From Sphingomonadales bacterium (GTDB lineage Bacteria; Pseudomonadota; Alphaproteobacteria; Sphingomonadales; Sphingomonadaceae), in the NCBI GenBank assembly GCA_017304125.1, contig JAFKLV010000293.1, forward strand, positions 1 to 10,471: a stretch of DNA of 10,471 bases. The letters run 5' to 3'. The notes under the pieces were generated by a model that did not search any database, was not told the origin of the DNA, and worked only from the letters and a program-made list of their open reading frames with translations. Position numbers and translations under genes: made by a program. Shown here one piece after another: positions 1 through 5,751 of this stretch (position 1 is the stretch's first letter; each line of letters begins with the position of its first letter).

Positions 1-447
1 CCGGCCCCGCCCAGCCTGCCCGCGTTCGCGCCGTGGATGATCGCGCAGCAGAAGGGCTACTACGCGCAAGAGGGCCTGAAGATCAATTTCGTGGTCGGCA
101 AGGGCGGCGCCGACGTCGCCAAGCAGGTGGGCGCGGGCAATGCGCCGCTGGGCGGCGGCGTGGGCGATACGCCCATCATCGTCCGGCCCAACGGCGTACC
201 GGTCAAGGCGGTCGCGGTGCTGGGCGGGGCCTCGCTGATGCACCTGGCCATCAACCGCGCCGCCGCGCCGGGCGGGATCCCCGACCTGAAAGCCAAGACC
301 ATAGGCGCGATGTCCTACGCCGACACGACCTATTACGCGCTGCTGGGCATGCTGCGGGCGAACGGCGTGGCGAAGTCCGCGGTCGACATCCAGGCCAGCG
401 GTCCCTCGGTCTGGCAGCTCTTTGCCGAGCAGAAGATCCCCGCGCTG
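1..447 (+). other. NMT1/SsuA-type substrate-binding protein segment of the chimera
   Basis: The codons from base 1 to about 447 read as the first lobe of a periplasmic ligand-binding protein of the NMT1/THI5/SsuA/TauA type. Seen: a PAFAPWMIAQQKGYYAQEGL stretch (the family's 'substrate available to a partner that takes over with low affinity' strand-helix start), a G-rich GAGNAPLGGGVGDTP segment (33-46), the hinge-like DLKAKTIGAMSYADTTYYAL (83-102), a helix with LRANGVAKSAVDI, and SGPSVWQLFAEQK (121-133). Family members continue for another 120-150 residues; here the sequence changes to an RND porter domain instead. The signal peptide would lie before base 1. Such proteins usually feed sulfonate, nitrate, taurine or thiamine-precursor ABC importers, but the ligand cannot be told here. 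The right boundary is approximate (±20 bases) because residues ALASV could belong to either parent. Confidence 0.75.
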
Positions 448-3165
448 GCCTCGGTGCAGGGCGCCGCCATCCCCTCGCCTTATGGCGGCAAGGAACGGCA
501 GATCCAGGTCGATCTCGATCCCGCGCAGCTCGCCGCGCACCGCCTGTCGGCGACCGACGTCGCCGCCGCGCTCGCCGCGCAGAACCAGATCGTCCCCGCC
601 GGCACCGCCAAGATCGGGCAATACGAATATAATCTGAAGCTCAACAACAGCCCGTCGGCGATCGACGATCTCAACCGGCTGCCGATCAAGACGGTCGACG
701 GCGCGACGGTGACGATCGGCGACGTCGCGCACGTCCGCGACGGATCGCCGCCGCAGCGCAATGCGGTGCGCGTCGACGGTGGCCGCGCGGTGCTGATGAC
801 GGTGCTCAAGAGCGGTTCGGCCTCGACGATCGCGATCGTCGATCAGGTGAAGGCGGTGCTGCCCAAATTGCGCGAGACGCTGCCGCCCTCGCTCAAGATC
901 GACCTGCTCGCCGATCAGTCGCTGTTCGTGAAGGCGGCGGTCTCCGGCGTGGTGCGCGAAGGCGCGATCGCCGCGGCGCTGACCAGCCTGATGATCCTGA
1001 TGTTCCTCGGCTCGTGGCGCTCGACCGTGATCATCGCCGCATCGATCCCGCTGGCCGTGCTCGCTGCGGTCGCGGGGCTCGCCGCGGCGGGGCAGACGCT
1101 CAACATCATGACCTTGGGCGGGCTGGCGCTCGCGGTCGGCATCCTCGTCGACGATGCGACGGTGACGATCGAGAATATCAACTGGCACCTCGAGCAAGGC
1201 AAATCGGTGCGTCAGTCGATCCTCGACGGCGCCGAGCAGATCGTCGGCCCGGCGTTCGTCTCCTTGCTGTGCATCTGCATCGCCTTCCTGCCGATGTTCT
1301 TCCTGCCGGGGGTCGCGGGCTTCCTGTTCGCGCCGATGGCGATGGCGGTGGTGTTCGCGATGATCGCCTCGTTCGTCCTGTCGCGCACGCTTGTGCCGAC
1401 AATGGGCAATTACCTGCTGCGCGATCACGCCACCCCGCACACCGCCGAGGTGATGCTGAGCCACGACGCTAAGGCTGGCCGCCCCAAAACCCGCAATCCT
1501 TTCCGTCGTTTCCAGCATGCTTTTGAGAGCAAGTTCGAGCGCGTGCGCGGCTATTATGTCGAGGTGCTGGCTTTTGCGCTGGCGCGGCGCAAGCCGTTCG
1601 TGATCGGCTTCATGGCGGTGGTTTTGCTGTCGTTCGCGCTGGCGCCGATGCTCGGGCGAACCTTCTTCCCGACGGTCGATTCCGGCCAGATCAACCTCCA
1701 CGTCCGCGCCCCGGTCGGCACCCGGCTGGAGGAGACCGCGGCGTTGTTCGATCATATCGAGGATCGCATCCGCCAGATCGTCCCGCCCGATCAGCTCGAC
1801 GCGATCGTCGACAATATCGGCCTGCCGGTCAGCGGCATCAACCGCGCTTATTCCACCACCGGCGGGGTCGGGCCGCAGGACGGCGACATCATGATCACGC
1901 TGAAGGAAGGCCATGCGCCGACCGCCGGCTTCGTCCGCACCTTGCGCCGCGCGCTGCCCGCGGCCTTCCCCGGATCGACCTTCTCCTTCCTTCCGGCGGA
2001 TATCGTCAGCCAGATCCTCAATTTCGGCGCCCCCGCCCCGATCGACGTGCAGATCGCCGGGCCGGATATGAAGGGCGGCGCGGCCTATGCCCGGATGCTC
2101 GCCGCGCGGCTCGCGCGCGTCCCCGGCATCGCCGATGTCCGCGTGCAACAGGCGGACAATTATCCCGAACTCGGCTTCGACGTCGATCGCGCGCAGGCCG
2201 ATCGGCTCGGCATCACCGAGAATGACGTGACCCGCAACCTGTCGGTCGATCTCGCCGGCAGCTTCCAGATCGCGCCGACCTTCTGGCTCAACCCGAAGAA
2301 CGGCGTTTCCTATCCGATCGTGGTGCAGGCGCCGCAATATCGCACCGAAAGCATGGCGCAGCTGTCCAACCTGCCGGTCTCGGGCACCAAGCCGGGGACG
2401 TTCCAGGTGCTCGGCGCGCTCGGCACGTTGCATCGCGAGATCAGCCCGGCGGTGGTGTCGCATTATGCGGTCCAGCCGGTGTTCGACGTCTATGCGACGA
2501 CGCAGGGCCGCGATCTCGGTGCGGTGGCGGGCGATATCCAGAAGGTGCTCAATGCCACCCACGGCGCCTTGCCCAAGGGCGCGACGGTCGCGCTGCGCGG
2601 GCAGGTCGAGACGATGAATACCGCCTTCACCGGGCTGTTCATCGGGCTCGCCGGGGCGATCGTGCTGATCTACCTGCTGATCGTCGTCAATTTCCAGAGC
2701 TGGCTCGATCCGTTCGTGATCGTGACCGCACTGCCCGCCGCGCTCGCCGGGATCGTGTGGATGCTGTTCGCCACCCATACGCCGCTGTCGGTGCCGGCCC
2801 TGACCGGCGCGATCATGTGCATGGGCGTCGCCACCGCCAATAGCGTGCTGGTGGTGAGTTTCGCCCGCGAGCGGCTCGCCGCCAGTGGCAACGCCTTGCG
2901 CGCTGCCGCCGAGGCCGGCGCGACGCGTTTCCGCCCGGTGCTGATGACCGCGCTCGCGATGATCATCGGCATGGCGCCGATGGCGCTCGGCCTCGGCGAA
3001 GGCGGCGAGCAGAATGCCCCGCTCGGCCGCGCGGTGATCGGCGGGCTGATCTGCGCGACGATCGCCACGCTGGTTTTCGTCCCCGTCGTCTTTGCCATCG
3101 TCCACGGCCGCAAGGAGCAGGCGGTCGCCCCACCCGAACCCGTCGGAGAACCGATCCATGCATGA
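1..3165 (+). CDS. Chimeric ORF: ABC substrate-binding protein N-part fused in frame to an N-terminally truncated RND efflux pump
   Basis: The frame is open from base 1, so the gene starts upstream; the ATG at 37 is internal (12 more codons precede it). Numbering from that Met, residues 1 to ~137 are NMT1/SsuA-like and residues ~138-1042 are an RND drug-type (HAE1-like) proton antiporter permease. Pump landmarks seen: PN2 strand starting at PSPYGGKERQ (147-156), TM2 region (~306-325), TM3-TM4 (~329-380) with the proton-relay pair DD at 372-373 in GILVDDATVTIEN, TM5-TM6 (~404-458), TM7 (~519-540), then FFPTVDSGQ, TM8 (~861-885), TM9-TM10 (~891-942) and TM11-TM12 (~966-1023). R964 and T971 align with AcrB R971 and T978. 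Compared with AcrB, the first ~170 residues (TM1, PN1, start of PN2) are absent. The gene overlaps the adaptor gene by 8 bases. It would normally be the inner-membrane engine of a tripartite pump; this copy is probably impaired unless the fusion is an assembly error. Substrate unknown. Confidence 0.85.
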   Translation, partial: PAPPSLPAFAPWMIAQQKGYYAQEGLKINFVVGKGGADVAKQVGAGNAPLGGGVGDTPIIVRPNGVPVKAVAVLGGASLMHLAINRAAAPGGIPDLKAKTIGAMSYADTTYYALLGMLRANGVAKSAVDIQASGPSVWQLFAEQKIPALASVQGAAIPSPYGGKERQIQVDLDPAQLAAHRLSATDVAAALAAQNQIVPAGTAKIGQYEYNLKLNNSPSAIDDLNRLPIKTVDGATVTIGDVAHVRDGSPPQRNAVRVDGGRAVLMTVLKSGSASTIAIVDQVKAVLPKLRETLPPSLKIDLLADQSLFVKAAVSGVVREGAIAAALTSLMILMFLGSWRSTVIIAASIPLAVLAAVAGLAAAGQTLNIMTLGGLALAVGILVDDATVTIENINWHLEQGKSVRQSILDGAEQIVGPAFVSLLCICIAFLPMFFLPGVAGFLFAPMAMAVVFAMIASFVLSRTLVPTMGNYLLRDHATPHTAEVMLSHDAKAGRPKTRNPFRRFQHAFESKFERVRGYYVEVLAFALARRKPFVIGFMAVVLLSFALAPMLGRTFFPTVDSGQINLHVRAPVGTRLEETAALFDHIEDRIRQIVPPDQLDAIVDNIGLPVSGINRAYSTTGGVGPQDGDIMITLKEGHAPTAGFVRTLRRALPAAFPGSTFSFLPADIVSQILNFGAPAPIDVQIAGPDMKGGAAYARMLAARLARVPGIADVRVQQADNYPELGFDVDRAQADRLGITENDVTRNLSVDLAGSFQIAPTFWLNPKNGVSYPIVVQAPQYRTESMAQLSNLPVSGTKPGTFQVLGALGTLHREISPAVVSHYAVQPVFDVYATTQGRDLGAVAGDIQKVLNATHGALPKGATVALRGQVETMNTAFTGLFIGLAGAIVLIYLLIVVNFQSWLDPFVIVTALPAALAGIVWMLFATHTPLSVPALTGAIMCMGVATANSVLVVSFARERLAASGNALRAAAEAGATRFRPVLMTALAMIIGMAPMALGLGEGGEQNAPLGRAVIGGLICATIATLVFVPVVFAIVHGRKEQAVAPPEPVGEPIHA
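436..468 (+). other. Fusion junction between SBP-like and RND-like coding segments
   Basis: Residues around KIPALASVQGAAIPSPYGG (133-151 of the frame counted from the Met at 37) form the transition. KIPAL fits the 'WQLF..GK.DA' region of NMT1-type proteins, while VQGAAIPSPYGGKERQ fits the region of RND pumps that precedes the second half of PN2 (near AcrB residue 176). ALASV between them is plausible in both families, which would suit a short shared sequence at a deletion end point. No insertion sequence, direct repeat or stop codon is visible at the joint. The exact base of the joint cannot be fixed without the parental genes. Confidence 0.65.
3145..3165 (+). promoter_or_regulatory. RBS and 8-base stop/start overlap, pump to adaptor
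   Basis: GGAG at 3145-3148 precedes ATG 3158. The pump stop TGA is at 3163-3165, so ATGCATGA contains both the start and the stop. Ribosomes finishing the pump can reinitiate on the adaptor. This ties adaptor production to translation of the chimeric frame, and argues that the 3' part of the chimera is still under selection or was until recently. Confidence 0.8.
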
Positions 3166-4315
3166 TGTGACCATTCCGGCGAAAGCCCCGCGCGGGCTGA
3201 AGCAGGCGGGGATCGTCGCGGTGCTGGTCGCGGCGGGCGTGGTCGTCGCGGGGGTGGTCGTGCGCGGCCATGACGTCGACACCGCGACGCATGTCTCCGA
3301 TGCGCAATCGATCCCCACCGTCCATCTGATCGCGGTGAAGGGCGATACCGCCGCTGACACGCTCGACCTTCCCGGCACGATGCAGGCGTGGAATGCGGCC
3401 AAGCTCTATGCGCGGGTCGCGGGCTATGTGCGCGGCTGGGAGAAGGATATCGGCGCGGAGGTGGCGGCGGGCGCCCCGCTCGGCACGATCGACACGCCCG
3501 AACTCGATCAGCAGATCACCGATGCGCGCGCCGCGGTCGCCAGCGCCAGGGCGCATGCGGCGCTCGCGCACAGCACCGCCGCGCGCTGGAACGACCTGCT
3601 CACCACCGCCTCGGTCTCCAAGCAGGAAGCCGATGAGAAGAACGGCGACCTCGCCGTCCGCGTCGCGGCGGTGAAGGAGGCGGAGGCGGCACTCGGCCGG
3701 TTGCAGGCGATGAAATCCTTCGCGGTGGTCCGCGCGCCCTTCGCCGGGGTGGTGACCGCGCGCAACGCCGATATCGGCGATCTCGTCGGCCCCGGCAGCG
3801 GCGGCGCGCAACAACCGATGTTCGCGGTCGCCGATACGCGGCGGATCCGCGTCTATGTCAGCGTGCCGCAGGCCGATTCCGCCGCGATCCACCCCGGCAT
3901 GGCCGCGACATTGAGTGTCCCCGCCTTCCCCGGCCGCAGCTTCCCGGCGCATGTCACCGGGGCATCGGGCGCGGTCGATGCGCAGAGCGGGGCGTTCCAG
4001 GTCGAATTGCAGGCCGACAATCCCGGCGATCTGCTCAAGCCCGGCGGGTTCGCGCGCGTCGTGTTCGATCTCCCCGGTTCGGCCGGCGGGGTCGAGGTGC
4101 CATCGAGCGTGCTGCTGTTCCGCGCCGGCGGCAGCGAGGTGGCGACGGTCGATGCGGGCGGGCATATCCGGCTGCGTCATGTCCAGATCGGGCTCGATCG
4201 CGGGCAGACGGTGCAGATCCGCGCCGGCCTCTCCGCCGGCGAGCGGATCGTCGACAATCCGCCGGATTCGCTCGCCGAGGGCGAACTGGTCCGCGTCGGA
4301 GGCGCGCGTGGCTAA
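3158..4315 (+). CDS. RND efflux periplasmic adaptor (membrane fusion protein, HlyD/AcrA family)
   Basis: Adaptor that bridges the inner-membrane RND pump and the outer-membrane channel. Length is 385 aa, normal for the family. Start chosen at ATG 3158, with GGAG at 3145-3148 nine bases upstream; an in-frame upstream start at 3092 would lie deep inside the pump gene and has no such support. Seen: an N-terminal membrane anchor (~17-36, AGIVAVLVAAGVVVAGVVV) without a lipobox; split lipoyl domain (KLYARVAGYVRGWEKDIGAEV at 82-102 without its last residue, and VRAPFAGVVTARNADIGDLV at 191-210); an alpha-helical hairpin between them (~115-185, Ala/Glu-rich); beta-barrel domain (~225-305) with RVYVSVPQ; and a membrane-proximal domain (~312-380) with AGLSAGERIV. 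It overlaps the pump stop by 8 bases and the next start by 8 bases, so the three genes are translationally coupled. The substrate of the system is not evident. Confidence 0.93.
   Translation: MHDVTIPAKAPRGLKQAGIVAVLVAAGVVVAGVVVRGHDVDTATHVSDAQSIPTVHLIAVKGDTAADTLDLPGTMQAWNAAKLYARVAGYVRGWEKDIGAEVAAGAPLGTIDTPELDQQITDARAAVASARAHAALAHSTAARWNDLLTTASVSKQEADEKNGDLAVRVAAVKEAEAALGRLQAMKSFAVVRAPFAGVVTARNADIGDLVGPGSGGAQQPMFAVADTRRIRVYVSVPQADSAAIHPGMAATLSVPAFPGRSFPAHVTGASGAVDAQSGAFQVELQADNPGDLLKPGGFARVVFDLPGSAGGVEVPSSVLLFRAGGSEVATVDAGGHIRLRHVQIGLDRGQTVQIRAGLSAGERIVDNPPDSLAEGELVRVGGARG
4298..4315 (+). promoter_or_regulatory. RBS and 8-base stop/start overlap, adaptor to outer-membrane factor
   Basis: GGAGG at 4298-4302 sits five bases before the GTG start at 4308; the adaptor stop TAA is at 4313-4315, giving GTGGCTAA. 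The overlap has the same length as at the previous junction. The site decides the non-ATG start of the outer-membrane factor gene, because it is the only nearby start giving a lipoprotein signal. Confidence 0.8.
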
Positions 4316-5729
4316 GCGCGCTCTGGCCGCGATCGCCGCTGCCTGCGCGATCGGCGGCTGTTCGATGGCCCCGGCCTATCACCCGCCCGTCGTCCCCACG
4401 CCCGCGCATTTCAAGGAAGACGCGACGTGGAAGCCGGCCGAGCCCGTCGCCGCGCTTCCCCGGCAATGGTGGCAGATGCTCGGCGACGCCCAGCTCGATA
4501 CGCTCGAACAACGCATCGACACCGCCAACCCGACGCTCGCGATCGCGCTGGCGCGCTACGATCGCGCGCGTGCCGATCTGCGCGAGGCGCGCGCCGCCGG
4601 GCTGCCGCATATCGGCGTCGGCGCCAATCTCACCAGCAACCGCCAGTCGGACAATCGCCCATTGCGCGGCGCGCATCAGCCCGATCTCTATGGCGCGGAG
4701 ACGATCGGCGGGGCGATCGACTTCGATCCCGATCTGTGGGGCCGGGTGCGCAATTCGGTCGCCGCGGGCAAGGCCGAGGCGGAGGCGAGCCGCGACCTGA
4801 TGGCCGATGTGCGGCTGAGCCTGCAGACCCAGCTCGCGCTCTATTACGTCCGGCTGCGCGGCGAGGATCGCCAGCTCGCGCTGCTGCGCCAGACGGTCGA
4901 GGCCTATAGTCAGGCGGACCAGCTCGTGCAGCGGCGTTTCACCGGCGGCATCGCCTCCGGGGTCGATACCGCCCGCGCCGGATCGTTGCTGGAAGAGGCA
5001 CGCGCACAGGCCGAGGATGTCCGCGCTGCCCGTGCACTGACCGAACATGCCATCGCCAGCCTGACCGGCACGCCCGCCTCCGATTTCTCGCTGCCCGAGG
5101 CGGCGACGGTGTTCGCGCTGCCCGCGGTGCCGGTCGGCCTCCCCTCCACCCTGCTCCAGCGGCGCCCCGATATCGCCGCCGCCGAGCGCGAGGTCGCCGC
5201 CGCCAATGCCCGGATCGGCGTGGCCAAGGCCGCCTTCTTCCCCGCGATCACGCTCGGCGGGTCGGGCGGTTTCCAGAATACCGCGCTCGCCGGGCTGATC
5301 GCCGCGCCCAATCTGTTCTGGTCGATCGGCCCGAGCATCGTGCTCAGCCTGTTCGACGGCGGGAAGCGCCACGCCCAGCTCGCCGCGGCCAGGGCCGAAT
5401 GGGCGGAGACGACCGCGCGTTACCGCGCCTTGTCGCTGCAGGCGTTCCAGGATGTCGAGGATCAGCTCGCGCTGCTCAACCATCTCGGCAACGAACAGGC
5501 CGCCGAGGAAAAGGCCGCGACCGATGCCGAACAGGCGCAGACGATCGCGCTCAATCGCTATGTGAAGGGCGCCGCGACCTATCTCGACGTGGTGACCGCG
5601 CAGACCGCCGCGCTGCGCATGCGCGAAACCGCTTTGTCGCTCGAAACGCGGCGGGTGCAGGCCGGGGTCGGGCTGATCCGCGCGACCGGCGGCGGGTGGA
5701 GCAAGCCGGCGACCGACCAGCATAGCTGA
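4308..5729 (+). CDS. NodT-family outer-membrane efflux lipoprotein (TolC-like channel)
   Basis: Outer-membrane exit duct of the tripartite pump, 473 aa, full length for the NodT/OprM family. Start set at GTG 4308, which has GGAGG at 4298-4302 five bases before it and places a lipoprotein signal at the N-terminus: AKRALAAIAAACAIGGC with the lipid-modified Cys at residue 18 (lipobox IGGC). Open frame further upstream (to 3915) lies within the adaptor gene in another frame and is not coding. Family hallmarks: ALPRQWWQMLGDAQLD (49-64), IDFDPDLWGRVRN (137-149), GLPSTLLQRRPDIAAAE (277-293, the repeat-boundary motif), AKAAFFPAITLGGSGG (306-321), LSLFDGG (346-352) and RYVKGAATYLDVVTAQ (417-432). Two OEP repeats are present, each giving beta strands and long coiled helices. 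It ends 22 bases from the convergent receptor gene. Confidence 0.95.
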   Translation: MAKRALAAIAAACAIGGCSMAPAYHPPVVPTPAHFKEDATWKPAEPVAALPRQWWQMLGDAQLDTLEQRIDTANPTLAIALARYDRARADLREARAAGLPHIGVGANLTSNRQSDNRPLRGAHQPDLYGAETIGGAIDFDPDLWGRVRNSVAAGKAEAEASRDLMADVRLSLQTQLALYYVRLRGEDRQLALLRQTVEAYSQADQLVQRRFTGGIASGVDTARAGSLLEEARAQAEDVRAARALTEHAIASLTGTPASDFSLPEAATVFALPAVPVGLPSTLLQRRPDIAAAEREVAAANARIGVAKAAFFPAITLGGSGGFQNTALAGLIAAPNLFWSIGPSIVLSLFDGGKRHAQLAAARAEWAETTARYRALSLQAFQDVEDQLALLNHLGNEQAAEEKAATDAEQAQTIALNRYVKGAATYLDVVTAQTAALRMRETALSLETRRVQAGVGLIRATGGGWSKPATDQHS

Positions 5730-5742
5730 CCGGTCGCGCGGC
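5705..5742. terminator. Candidate two-way terminator hairpin between convergent genes
   Basis: Imperfect hairpin built from GCCG + GCGACCG (5705-5715) pairing with CGGTCGC + CGGC (5731-5737 and 5739-5742, G5738 bulged), with a further inner CAGC/GCTG pair (5718-5721 / 5725-5728) around an ATA loop. This gives about 15 base pairs. It spans the stop codon of the outer-membrane factor gene and lies just past the stop of the receptor gene on the other strand. No T-run follows on either strand, so it would be a non-canonical terminator or an mRNA 3'-end stabiliser. Pairing was worked out by eye. Confidence 0.45.
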
Positions 5743-5751
5743 CTGCGCCCG

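Noticed and set aside
37..39. ATG at 37 as the true start of the first gene
   Set aside because: The frame stays open to base 1 with residues fitting the same binding-protein family, there is no ribosome-binding site before it, and no signal peptide follows it.
33..632. 199-codon + strand frame overlapping the start of the first gene
   Set aside because: Arg/Gly/Ala-rich low-complexity translation, typical of a shifted frame in GC-rich DNA; the overlapping frame matches known families.
3092..3157. Upstream extension of the adaptor gene
   Set aside because: These codons lie inside the pump gene; the ATG at 3158 has the better ribosome-binding site and the usual adaptor N-terminus.
2963..4180. 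405-codon frame on the - strand opposite the adaptor gene
   Set aside because: Arg/His/Gly-rich, no recognisable domain, and antisense to a well-supported gene; a GC-codon shadow.
3915..4307. Upstream extension of the outer-membrane factor gene
   Set aside because: It would put 131 Arg/Ser-rich residues ahead of the lipoprotein signal, and lies in a different frame within the adaptor gene.
4035..5723. 562-codon frame on the - strand opposite the outer-membrane factor
   Set aside because: Long only because stop codons are rare in this GC-rich strand; no family features, while the + strand gene is a clear NodT protein.
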